Assembly (NCBI GenBank): GCA_002311335.1
Contig: DBZX01000079.1
Span: 20,198-31,802, forward strand
Length of the DNA: 11,605 nt
Reading direction: 5' to 3'
Source of the DNA: a bacterium UBP10_UBA1149
GTDB taxonomy: Bacteria; Desulfobacterota; Binatia; UBA1149
Of this stretch, positions 1 to 6,960 are shown in pieces. Under the pieces are notes generated by a model. That model saw nothing but the letters and a program-made list of their open reading frames with translations. It had not been told where the DNA came from and ran no database searches. Position 1 is the stretch's first letter, and every line of letters begins with the position of its first letter. A program made the translations under genes and the position numbers.

Positions 1-947
1 AGGAGCTTTCCGAGACCAGCGTCACCGTCGAGATGGGGCCGGTCCTGGACGGGATTGCCAGTCACATGGATCGCTATCCAGACGACCGAGCTTTCCGTTT
101 GTCTGACGCGGAGCCCGTCGATATTTCCGAGGCGCTCAAATCATCCGGTGCCGAGGTGCTCGTCTGCTATCTGCCGGTAGGTTCAGAGCAGGCCGTGTGT
201 CACTACGCGCAAGCATGCCTCAGTGCTGGCGTCGCGATGGTCAACTGCGTACCGGTGTTCATCGCCTCTAACCGGGAGTTCGCCGAGAAGTTCAGAAAGA
301 AAGGGCTTCCGATCGTGGGCGACGATATCAAGAGCCAGTTCGGTGCGACGCTCTTGCACCGAATCATCACACGTACACTCGGTGACCGCGGCGTGAAGAT
401 TGAGCGTACCTATCAACTCAACACGGGCGGCAATACCGACTTTCTAAACATGCTGGAACAAACCCGCCTCGCGTCCAAGAAAGTCTCAAAGACGGAAGCC
501 GTGCAGTCTCAGCTCGATCAACGCTTAGAGGATGAGAACATTCACATCGGCCCCTCCGACTACGTGCCTTGGCAGAACGACAACAAGGTCTGCTTTCTTC
601 GCATGGAATGGCGCGGCTTTGGCGACGTTCCGATGAACCTCGAGGCGCGGCTTTCCGTTGAGGATTCGCCGAACTCGGCCGGAGTGGTGATCGACGCCAT
701 CCGCTGCGCCAAGTTGGCCCTCGACCGAAAGATCGGTGGGCCACTGGATGCTGCCTCCGCCTGCATGATGAAACACCCGCGGAAGCAGATGCGCGACAGC
801 GAGGCATTTGTCGCTCTCGAGCGGTTCATCGATGAAGAAATTGTTCCGGTGGACGTCGCCGTTAGCGCTACGGCTGGCAATGGGAACGGAACGGCAGCCG
901 TGGTTTCTCCGACCAGAGAATTTCTCGCTGCTCAGACTGGTAAGTAG
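1..947 (+). CDS. ino1: myo-inositol-3-phosphate synthase, C-terminal part (5' truncated by window edge)
   Basis: Converts glucose-6-phosphate to 1L-myo-inositol-1-phosphate using NAD, the committed step of inositol synthesis in the cytoplasm. The frame is open from base 3, so the first ATG (33) is internal. About 314 residues are present; roughly 50 N-terminal residues, including the NAD-binding glycine loop, should lie upstream. From memory the text matches the compact actinobacterial/archaeal type almost segment by segment: MGPVLDGIASHM, LVCYLPVGSEQA, PIVGDDIKSQFGAT, QLNTGGNTDFLNML, SKKVSKTEAV, HIGPSDYVPW, DSPNSAGVVIDAIR and GGPLDAAS. These cover the catalytic domain and the conserved lysines of the SKK/KTEA region. 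The last ~30 residues are a low-complexity, Ala/Gly-rich tail. It is the first visible gene of a same-strand series with a phosphatase-family protein and a CDP-inositol enzyme, supporting inositol-1-phosphate as the shared intermediate. Family assignment is very secure. Confidence 0.95.
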   Translation, partial: ELSETSVTVEMGPVLDGIASHMDRYPDDRAFRLSDAEPVDISEALKSSGAEVLVCYLPVGSEQAVCHYAQACLSAGVAMVNCVPVFIASNREFAEKFRKKGLPIVGDDIKSQFGATLLHRIITRTLGDRGVKIERTYQLNTGGNTDFLNMLEQTRLASKKVSKTEAVQSQLDQRLEDENIHIGPSDYVPWQNDNKVCFLRMEWRGFGDVPMNLEARLSVEDSPNSAGVVIDAIRCAKLALDRKIGGPLDAASACMMKHPRKQMRDSEAFVALERFIDEEIVPVDVAVSATAGNGNGTAAVVSPTREFLAAQTGK

Positions 948-1000
948 GTCGGGGCCAAGGCGATGCGAGCGTCACGGGGCGAACGGTAGATTGGAATGGA

Positions 1001-1852
1001 ATGAACGCCGTTCCGCTTCACCACGTACTGCCGGATTCTGAGGAGATGCTGGGGCTGCTTTGGAAGCTCCAAGCGGATTACCTACGGGTTTTCGACCAGA
1101 TGCGGCCTGGACAGGACCCGAGGGAAACCGTTGGATTGAATGCGAAGGGTGACGACCAGAAACACTTCGACATCGCAGCTGACGAATGGATTCGGCAGTG
1201 GCTCCCAAAGCACTTCGAAAGCGGTGTGGTGGAGTCCGAAGAGCAAACGGTCGCCTATGAGTTTGGTCACAACGAGGAAGGTTTCCGATTCATCGTTGAC
1301 CCGGTCGATGGCTCAGACAACTTCGCGCGTCGCCTGCCACTGTCCGCCGTCTCTGTGGCGGTGCTGCCTCGACAGACATCGCTCTCCGCGGGCGGGGTCT
1401 CCTACGCGCTGGTGGGCGACACCTCGGGGCCCGGAGGCCTCGTCGCAGCGCGCGGAGAGGGGGCCTACTCAGGTGCCGAGAGCTTACACACATCGGAGAC
1501 ACGGCGCCTTGGCGATGCCTTTGTTTCCTGTGAGCTGAATCATTGGGCGCCGGACGCCTCCCTGGCCGAAATGATACGGGCCTGCTCGGGGTTGCGCGTC
1601 TACGGTTGCGCCTCACGTGCGCTATGCCTGGTGGCGACGGGTCAGCTGGATGCCCATGTTGACGTCAGGAGCAGGTTGACGCCTGAAAGTTTTCTCGCGG
1701 CCTCATTAATCGTTACCGAGGCGGGTGGTTACATATCTCGTCTCGATGGCGGGACCCTTGGCCCATTTCAATCGCTACAGGATCGTACGACCCTCGTCGC
1801 CGCGTCGACGAGAGAGCTTGCGGAGGAGATCATCAATGCGCTTGTCGGATAG
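1001..1852 (+). CDS. inositol-monophosphatase-family protein with a replaced metal ligand
   Basis: A 283-residue protein of the Li+-sensitive, Mg2+-dependent IMPase/FBPase superfamily. Visible motifs are SEE at residues 79-81 (first metal glutamate), IVDPVDGSDNF at 98-108 (Asp100 and Asp103) and the C-terminal EAGG at 240-243. The stretch before EAGG (VDVR...LIVTEAGG) resembles archaeal-type IMPase/FBPases. The Asp that normally lies 10 residues before EAGG (WD or TD-x-AA motif, Asp220 in the human enzyme) is Ser230 here, so the second metal site is incomplete. Family members remove phosphate from inositol-1-phosphate or related esters. Position between inositol-phosphate synthase and the CDP-inositol enzyme suggests an inositol-phosphate or phospho-DIP substrate, but reduced or lost catalysis is possible. 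It starts 53 bp after the synthase stop, behind a weak GGA-rich leader, and its 3' end overlaps the next gene by 17 bp, indicating one operon. Family sure, activity unsure. Confidence 0.85.
   Translation: MNAVPLHHVLPDSEEMLGLLWKLQADYLRVFDQMRPGQDPRETVGLNAKGDDQKHFDIAADEWIRQWLPKHFESGVVESEEQTVAYEFGHNEEGFRFIVDPVDGSDNFARRLPLSAVSVAVLPRQTSLSAGGVSYALVGDTSGPGGLVAARGEGAYSGAESLHTSETRRLGDAFVSCELNHWAPDASLAEMIRACSGLRVYGCASRALCLVATGQLDAHVDVRSRLTPESFLAASLIVTEAGGYISRLDGGTLGPFQSLQDRTTLVAASTRELAEEIINALVG
1822..1828 (+). promoter_or_regulatory. Ribosome binding site fixing the start of the fused CDP-inositol enzyme
   Basis: GGAGGAG lies 7 nt before the ATG at 1836, inside the end of the preceding phosphatase gene. 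It identifies 1836 rather than the longer open frame from 1725 as the true start, because residues upstream of 1836 are an Arg/Ser-rich out-of-frame translation of the phosphatase. Confidence 0.75.
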
Positions 1853-3224
1853 AGTTCCTACCGGAGAAGTCAATGCTCCGGTAGCCGTGATCCTCGCGGC
1901 CGGCGAGGGGAGCCGATTGCGAAGCGGTCGTTCATCCGTGCCGAAACCTCTCGTTCGCTTGCGAGGACTTTCGATCGCCGAGAGGTCGGTAGCACAATTG
2001 CTCACAGCGGGAGTAGAGCGATTTGTCGTCGTTCTTGGATGTGACGCAGCGCTTGTCCGGCGCGAATTCGAGTGCGTTGCAAAACGACGTCGTTGCGAGA
2101 TCTCTTTCGTCGACGCTGCGAACTGGGAAAAAGGTAACGGCTGTTCTGCGATCGCTGCCGCTCCATTGGTCGGCGACGACCCGTTTCTTCTGACCATGGT
2201 CGATCATCTTCTTGCCACGGAAATGATTCGAGATGTGATGGCTGAACCACTCGCAAAGGATGAAGTAGCGCTCGCCGTTGATCATGATGCTGAAAACGTG
2301 TTCGACCTTGCCGATCTTACAAAGGTGGAGGTGTGCGAAGAGCGGGTCGCTGCGATCGGAAAGGACCTCGCGACTTGGAATGCGGGTGATACGGGGCTGT
2401 TTTACTGTTCGTCAAGGCTATTCGAGGGGCTGGCGAGAGCGCACGAACAGGGCAAGTTCTCGTTGACAGACGGGATCAGAGAATGCGCAGTCCAAGGGGA
2501 CGTTCGCGCGATCGATGTTACCGGTAAGCTTTGGCTTGATGTCGACACCCCTGAAGCTTTTCGGGAGGCGAAGCGCCGAATCGACGCATCCATGGCGAAG
2601 GGGGGAGGAGACGGTTTCATTTCCCAATACCTCAACCGTCCGCTCTCTCGCCGCCTTTCAGTGGCCCTGTCAAGAACGCCCCTCACACCCAATCACATCA
2701 CACTGCTGTCCTTCTTCATTGGCTTGCTGGGCGCAGTCGGTCTGGCCACCACCGACCCTTGGTTTTGGCTCGCCGGAGGGATCCTTATACAGGTCGCCTC
2801 TATCGTCGATGGGTGCGACGGTGAGATCGCGCGGATCAAGTTGCTTGAAGGTCCACAAGGCGCCTGGCTCGATTCGGTGTTGGATCGCTATTCTGACCTG
2901 GCGATCGGGCTTGCCGTGACGTTCGCCGCTTCGCAATTGCACGACGCGGTCTGGGTTTGGCCGGCCGGCTTCGCTGCAACGGCCAGCTTCGTCATGGCAA
3001 GCTACGTCACCAAGGAATTTCAGATTCAGTTTCATCGCCCGTATCCAGAATTCCTCGTCAACAAGCTCAAGCGTCGCGATCTTCGAATTCTTGTCGTCGC
3101 AGTGGGCGCAGTAATTGGGCAGCCGCTTGTGGCGCTGCTAGCCATCGGGGCACTGACTCACCTGGCCGTGTTTCAGATCCTCGTGTCGGGCTGGCGTGCC
3201 ACTTCGGTTCCTCACAGGTGCTAA
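1836..3224 (+). CDS. Bifunctional inositol-1-phosphate cytidylyltransferase / CDP-inositol phosphotransferase (IPCT-DIPPS type)
   Basis: A 462-residue fusion. Residues ~16-250 are a nucleotidyltransferase domain with the signature LAAGEGSRL at 20-28 and VPKPL at 35-39 (Lys37). Residues ~270-450 are a membrane CDP-alcohol phosphotransferase domain. Its complete motif D-x2-DG-x2-AR-x8-G-x3-D-x3-D falls on Asp325, Asp328, Gly329, Ala332, Arg333, Gly342, Asp346 and Asp350, amid several hydrophobic helices. In archaea and thermophilic bacteria this fusion charges inositol-1-phosphate with CTP, then transfers inositol-phosphate from CDP-inositol to a second inositol-1-phosphate, giving phospho-di-myo-inositol-phosphate. 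The neighbouring inositol-phosphate synthase and phosphatase-family genes fit that pathway. The start at 1836 follows a strong ribosome site and overlaps the previous gene by 17 bp. The acceptor (inositol-1-phosphate, a lipid or another alcohol) cannot be read from the sequence, so an inositol-lipid role remains possible. Confidence 0.88.
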   Translation: MRLSDRVPTGEVNAPVAVILAAGEGSRLRSGRSSVPKPLVRLRGLSIAERSVAQLLTAGVERFVVVLGCDAALVRREFECVAKRRRCEISFVDAANWEKGNGCSAIAAAPLVGDDPFLLTMVDHLLATEMIRDVMAEPLAKDEVALAVDHDAENVFDLADLTKVEVCEERVAAIGKDLATWNAGDTGLFYCSSRLFEGLARAHEQGKFSLTDGIRECAVQGDVRAIDVTGKLWLDVDTPEAFREAKRRIDASMAKGGGDGFISQYLNRPLSRRLSVALSRTPLTPNHITLLSFFIGLLGAVGLATTDPWFWLAGGILIQVASIVDGCDGEIARIKLLEGPQGAWLDSVLDRYSDLAIGLAVTFAASQLHDAVWVWPAGFAATASFVMASYVTKEFQIQFHRPYPEFLVNKLKRRDLRILVVAVGAVIGQPLVALLAIGALTHLAVFQILVSGWRATSVPHRC

Positions 3225-3421
3225 CGTCAAGCACGAAGCGATGCCCGAACAACAATCATGGACGGGCAAACGCGCCGGTGCGCTGCTGCCCGACGTGTGG
3301 CCAGATTGTGAATGAACGTGTTGCGCGCAAGCTTTGCTCCGAAGAGGAGCACGCGCGAAGCAGACGCGAGCGGAATCACTTCTGCGTGCATTGCGGGGAG
3401 CAACTGATCGTCCCGCGGTGA
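3218..3421 (+). CDS. Small zinc-ribbon protein, function unknown
   Basis: A 67-residue protein if the GTG at 3218 is the start, overlapping the stop of the CDP-inositol enzyme by 7 bp. No clear Shine-Dalgarno is visible, so translation may be coupled. Metal-binding groups appear in order: KRCPNNNHGR (Cys9, His14), CCPTCG (Cys24/Cys27), Cys40 with His45, and FCVHCGEQL (Cys56/Cys59). Two CPxCG/CxHCG knuckles 28 residues apart are typical of a zinc ribbon. Between them lies a basic segment (RKLCSEEEHARSRRERN). From memory, short proteins with this KRCPN...CGE pattern are found as conserved hypotheticals in several phyla, but I cannot name a function. The reading frame continues upstream to 2957 inside the previous gene, where it looks like noise. 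Operon position gives only weak association with inositol metabolism. Confidence 0.7.
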   Translation: MLTSSTKRCPNNNHGRANAPVRCCPTCGQIVNERVARKLCSEEEHARSRRERNHFCVHCGEQLIVPR

Positions 3422-3744
3422 GTCGAAGCCATACCAAACGCGCGCTTTAACCGTCCGAGGATCGTTCTTGTAGACGATGATCCTGGGCATATCTAATATC
3501 TGGAGAACCAGCGCGGCTACACTGTGTCGCCGTTGTGCGGGTTCTTCGCGCCGTGGCGGCGGCCAGGATCAGCGGCGCGGGCGCGCAGCCGTACTGTTCT
3601 CCCCACCCGTCCGGGCACGCCTGCGCGTTCTCCTGGCGACGCCTGGCGGCGCAGCGACCCGGTCGGATGCGAAATTGCCTGCCGCATGGCTGGCGAGGAT
3701 CGGGAGAGGCAATAGCTCTCTTAAATCGCCAACATCCAGAGAAT
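3422..3744. other. Gene-free stretch between the inositol operon and tRNA-Asn
   Basis: No credible coding sequence is seen on either strand. Open frames here are Arg/Pro/Ala-rich translations of very GC-rich DNA (especially 3540-3680) or run through the tRNA. Bases 3461-3483 can form an imperfect stem (AGGATCGT against ACGATgatCCT) with no T-run, so I do not call it a terminator. No direct repeat of the tRNA 3' end is visible. Confidence 0.6.
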
Positions 3745-3820
3745 TGGCTCCCCGGGCCGGACTCGAACCAGCGACAAGGTGATTAACAGTCACCTGCTCT
3801 ACCAACTGAGCTACCGGGGA
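3745..3820 (-). tRNA. tRNA-Asn, anticodon GTT
   Basis: Read on the - strand, a complete 76-nt cloverleaf begins TCCCCGG and ends CCGGGGA-G-CCA, giving a perfect 7-bp acceptor stem, discriminator G and an encoded CCA (3747-3745). The D arm is GCTC AGTTGGTA GAGC. The anticodon stem GGTGA/TCACC encloses CTGTTAA with anticodon GTT at 3787-3785. The T arm is GCTGG TTCGAGT CCGGC, with one G-T wobble. It stands alone between unrelated blocks and appears functional. Confidence 0.97.
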
Positions 3821-3838
3821 ACGTTGGGCGAATCCCAT

Positions 3839-3867
3839 TGTATAGCCCAGCCATGGCGAGCGGGCAA
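3839..3867 (-). promoter_or_regulatory. Sigma-70-type promoter of tRNA-Asn
   Basis: On the - strand, TTGCCC (3867-3862) and TATACA (3844-3839) are separated by exactly 17 bp. They sit 18 bp before the tRNA 5' end, so initiation would fall a few bases upstream of the mature tRNA. Both hexamers are close to the TTGACA/TATAAT consensus. Confidence 0.6.
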
Positions 3868-3917
3868 AAAAGATATCACGGCAAAGCGACCTGGCGGGGG
3901 GTGGTAGCGGGTTAAGC

Positions 3918-5336
3918 TCAGGGGTCTACGTAGCCAAGATCGCGCAGCTTCTGCTTGAGCTCTTCGGGAATATCGTCGCTGCCTTCACCATCGTTTTCGG
4001 CAGCTTTGTTACGGCGGCCCTGTCCTTTGCCATCGATCGGCTGCTTGGCCTCGGCCCATTCGTCCAGCCCCGCCGCCCAGGAGTATACACCGTGGCGGCT
4101 CGGAAGGGCGTTGAGTTCTCCGGGATCAACGCCGAGATCGTAGGCCTCGTTGCTGTCTTCGTCGGTGTAGCGCACGAGCTTCTGCGAGCCGCGCCTTTCG
4201 GCGATGACCGCTCCCCGGCTACCTAGTTTGCCGGCCGCGGTGGCGGCTTCGCTGTAGATCGGGGTCCCGGACGACCAGTTCGAAGCGGTGTCGACCGCGC
4301 CTGCACCCAGCAGCCCCACGAGCGACGGTCCTGGCATCGAGTGCTCTACGCCAACCAGCTCGAGCAGGGTGGACGGCACGCTTATCGACGCGGGTACGGG
4401 TTCTTTTATCCGTGGTCCGTGATCGGTGAGCCCAGGTACGCGGAGCACCCAGGGCACGTTGACGACCTCGGCGTAAACAAAACGCACGTGGTCGCAGTTG
4501 CCGTGTTCAAAGAATTCTTCGCCGTGATCCGAGGTCACCAGCACCACGGTCTTGTCGGCGAGGCCGAGTTTGTCCAGCTCGTCCAGGAAACGGCCCACGT
4601 GGCGGTCGCCGCCGCGCACAGACGCGTCGTAGAGCGATACAATGGCGTCCAGGTTGGCCGGCCGATCGCGTTTTTCGCGACCGCAAAAGCCTTTCGATTC
4701 TCTTCGCGAGAGGTCGCCGAAGCCCAGTGCCCGGCGATCGGCTGACGTGGAGTAGTAGGGACGATGGGCGTTGTAGCCGTGCAGGAACAGGAAAAAAGGC
4801 CGATCCTGGTTGAGACGCAGCCAGTCGAGAGCGCCGTCCATGTTGTGTTCAAAGCGCCGACCGTCGGCTTGGTAGACGTCAAAACCACGGGAAAACCCGA
4901 AGTGGGCCGACACGAATCCTCCCCCGGTGAAGGCCCCGGTCGCGTACCCGGCGTCTTTGAATTCTTCGGCCAGCATGCGCGCCGACAGCGGTAGCCGCCG
5001 CACGGCTGGGTAGCGTACCACCCCGAGCACGCGCGGTTGCAGGCCGGTCATTATCGAGCCGTGGGCGGGCAGCGTCCACGGTGACTGGCTCACGGCTTGC
5101 TCAAAAAGCGCTGATCCAGCGGCGAGTTGGTCCACCGAGGGTGAGGTGTCACGGGAGTAACCGTAGCAGCCCAGGTGGTCGGCCCGTACCGTGTCCATGG
5201 ACACCAGCACTACATTGCAGCCGGGGCAGGCCGCGTTGGAGAACGCAGTGCCCGGGCGTTCGCTACAGGACGCGAGCAGGGCCAGCAGGGCGCCGAGGCC
5301 GACGCCAAGCAGTCGTGGGAATGGAGAAAGAGTCAT
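3918..5336 (-). CDS. Sulfatase-like lipoprotein (alkaline phosphatase superfamily, Thr nucleophile)
   Basis: A 472-residue exported hydrolase. The N-terminus is a lipoprotein signal: hydrophobic residues 9-22, then lipobox L-A-S-Cys24 followed by Ser, which predicts the outer membrane. The sulfatase fold is indicated by VVLVSMDTVRADHLGCYGY (metal Asp48), SPWTLPAHGSIMTG (84-97) and VTSDHGEEFFEHG with metal Asp/His. The position of the formylglycine Cys/Ser in C-x-P-x-R is Thr88, and the Arg is His92 (T-L-P-A-H). It should therefore not be a classical formylglycine sulfatase; phosphodiester, phosphonate or phosphoglycerol chemistry with a Thr nucleophile is more likely. The C-terminus carries an acidic linker and LKQKLRDLGYVDP, a tail common in this subgroup. 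The ATG at 5336 lacks a Shine-Dalgarno and lies just after a possible -10. It is divergent from another superfamily member. The natural substrate is unknown. Confidence 0.85.
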   Translation of the reverse strand: MTLSPFPRLLGVGLGALLALLASCSERPGTAFSNAACPGCNVVLVSMDTVRADHLGCYGYSRDTSPSVDQLAAGSALFEQAVSQSPWTLPAHGSIMTGLQPRVLGVVRYPAVRRLPLSARMLAEEFKDAGYATGAFTGGGFVSAHFGFSRGFDVYQADGRRFEHNMDGALDWLRLNQDRPFFLFLHGYNAHRPYYSTSADRRALGFGDLSRRESKGFCGREKRDRPANLDAIVSLYDASVRGGDRHVGRFLDELDKLGLADKTVVLVTSDHGEEFFEHGNCDHVRFVYAEVVNVPWVLRVPGLTDHGPRIKEPVPASISVPSTLLELVGVEHSMPGPSLVGLLGAGAVDTASNWSSGTPIYSEAATAAGKLGSRGAVIAERRGSQKLVRYTDEDSNEAYDLGVDPGELNALPSRHGVYSWAAGLDEWAEAKQPIDGKGQGRRNKAAENDGEGSDDIPEELKQKLRDLGYVDP

Positions 5337-5345
5337 GCAGTGGCT

Positions 5346-5351
5346 ATGATA
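5346..5351 (-). promoter_or_regulatory. Possible -10 box of the sulfatase-like lipoprotein gene
   Basis: TATCAT on the - strand ends 9 nt before the ATG, with only a poor -35 (ATAGAC, 18 bp upstream). If used, the transcript would have a very short leader, consistent with the absence of a Shine-Dalgarno before this gene. Weak evidence. Confidence 0.3.
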
Positions 5352-5483
5352 GGCAGTCTGCGTGGGCGGGTCTATTCCGCTTGGCGCTGAATCGCCGACC
5401 GGGAGCCCGGGCCTGGAGCCGGAAAATTCTGCGGGTCCCGAGCTTCTTCGCTCGTTGGGTCGGCCCAGGGAGAAAAACGAAAG

Positions 5484-6947
5484 GTGAAACGATCAACACC
5501 GGCAATTATGCTGGCCGCGCTGCTGGTACTGGGCGTGCTGGCCTTGCCTGGGCAACGCGCCGGGACGCCGGCCAAAGGCCGCGTGCTCGTGCTTGGCGTC
5601 GACGGCGGCACCTGGGATGTGATCGTGCCCATGATCGAAGCCGGCGAACTGCCGGCCCTGGCGGGTCTCTACCGGCGCGGGGTTCACGGGATTCTCAAGA
5701 CTCGACCGCCGGTAATTTCTCCGGTGGTGTGGACAACCATGTTCACCGGTAAGCTGCCCGCCGAGCACGGCGTCCTGAACTGGAAGACCTCTCACTCTAC
5801 TCACCGCCAGGTCAAGGCAGCGTGGAACATAGCCAGTGACGCAGGGCTTCGCAGCCACGTGTACAATGTGCCCGGCTCATGGCCGCCCGAGCAGGTCAAC
5901 GGACGCATGGTTTCCGGTTTTCCACTGAGCGGTTCGACGATAGGCGGTAGCACCGGCGAGGTTTACGATCTTTCGCTGGCCGATCCCTCCGACGGCAACC
6001 GGATCTTCAAGGACAACGAGACGGCCATACGCGGGGCGGCCCGCGGCCTGGAGCCGGGGCAGTGGAGCGACTGGTTCGACGTTGGCGCGCTGCGCAAGCC
6101 TGCGCTCGAGGGGCGGATGCGCGTGCGCAAGCTCGCGCCCGACAGGATCTACGCCACACCGTTTTACAGGTCAGACTCGGGCCTGGTAGTCACCTGGCCC
6201 GAAGAGCTGGCCGAGGAGCTCAGGGCTGAACTGGGGCAGGCTTACATTGCCGAGGGGCCGGGCTGGAGCCGCCACGCCGAACCCGACACCCCCGCTTTCC
6301 TGGCCGAGCACCTCGCCCAGGTCTCGCGCCTGCAAAGCGGCGCGGCCGAGTTCTCGATCGCCGACGACTGGCAGCTGTTTATATACGTGCATACGCTCGT
6401 GGACCGGGTGTCTCACCCTTACTGGGCCTACATGCGTCCGGACGACTACGAGGGCATGGATGCTGAAAAGGCGCGTCGTTACAGCGAGGCGGTGCCCGAT
6501 GCCTACCGCGAGACCGACCGGCAGCTGGGGCGATTGCTCGCCGAGATCGATGACGATGTCTACGTGGTGGTGGTCTCAGACCACGGATTCAAGTCGAGCA
6601 GGAACCGCAGCCTGCTCATCGGCACGCACGATTTTGACGGAATCTACCTGGTCGCGGGGCCGGGAATCGAGCCGGGTGACGGGCCCGAGACCAACATCGA
6701 AGACGTGGCGCCCACGCTGCTTTACTTGCTGGGACTGCCCGGAGCGGCAGACATGGTGGGCAAAGTATTCGCGCCCGTGGTCGACTCGCTCGGTGGAGAA
6801 CGGCTGAAAGTTGCCAGCTACGAAGACCTGCAGCGACCGGGTAACGATCAACCGGTGGACAAATCCACCTGGGAACAGCTGCGAAGCCTGGGCTACGTGA
6901 CCGGCGACCCGCCCTCGCGCGCAAACGAAGCCGGGCAGGCTCGCTGA
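5484..6947 (+). CDS. Exported type I phosphodiesterase / nucleotide pyrophosphatase-like protein
   Basis: A 487-residue protein of the alkaline phosphatase superfamily, probably periplasmic. MKRSTPAIMLAALLVLGVLA is a signal peptide or signal anchor. The core begins with VLVLGVDGGTWDVI (metal Asp40), followed by PPVISPVVWTTMFTGKLPAEHGV (75-97). Lining the TG of this block up with the T-F-P-N-H...TG of NPP enzymes puts Ser79 at the nucleophile position, with Thr84/Thr85 nearby. Near the C-terminal end, VVVVSDHGFKSS and THDFDG supply the other metal Asp/His ligands. Such enzymes cleave phosphodiesters or pyrophosphates; the substrate here is unknown. The tail EQLRSLGYVTG repeats the terminal motif of the divergent sulfatase-like gene. 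The start is GTG at 5484, preceded by a purine-rich leader (AGGGAGAAAAACGAAAG); an in-frame ATG at 5508 is possible but would shorten the signal peptide. Confidence 0.85.
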   Translation: MKRSTPAIMLAALLVLGVLALPGQRAGTPAKGRVLVLGVDGGTWDVIVPMIEAGELPALAGLYRRGVHGILKTRPPVISPVVWTTMFTGKLPAEHGVLNWKTSHSTHRQVKAAWNIASDAGLRSHVYNVPGSWPPEQVNGRMVSGFPLSGSTIGGSTGEVYDLSLADPSDGNRIFKDNETAIRGAARGLEPGQWSDWFDVGALRKPALEGRMRVRKLAPDRIYATPFYRSDSGLVVTWPEELAEELRAELGQAYIAEGPGWSRHAEPDTPAFLAEHLAQVSRLQSGAAEFSIADDWQLFIYVHTLVDRVSHPYWAYMRPDDYEGMDAEKARRYSEAVPDAYRETDRQLGRLLAEIDDDVYVVVVSDHGFKSSRNRSLLIGTHDFDGIYLVAGPGIEPGDGPETNIEDVAPTLLYLLGLPGAADMVGKVFAPVVDSLGGERLKVASYEDLQRPGNDQPVDKSTWEQLRSLGYVTGDPPSRANEAGQAR

Positions 6948-6960
6948 TAAGGGTTTCGTC

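Noticed and set aside
1725..1835. 37-residue upstream extension of the CDP-inositol enzyme
   Set aside because: It lies inside the phosphatase gene in another frame, is Arg/Ser-rich, and a strong ribosome site precedes the ATG at 1836.
3227..3490. - strand frame beginning MPRIIVYKNDPRTVKARVWYGFDSP, 87 residues
   Set aside because: The start looks protein-like, but the frame runs antisense through the zinc-ribbon gene, has no Shine-Dalgarno, and loses coherence after about 30 residues. A decayed gene remnant at 3400-3490 cannot be excluded.
3477..3838. Three open frames across the tRNA region: one + strand frame ending ...APRAGLEPATR, one + strand frame ending ...LPGPDSNQRQGD, and one - strand frame containing VAQLVEQVTVNHLVAGSSPARGA
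   Set aside because: These are translations of the tRNA-Asn gene, a well-known source of false protein annotations; the rest of each frame is Arg/Pro/Ala-rich noise.
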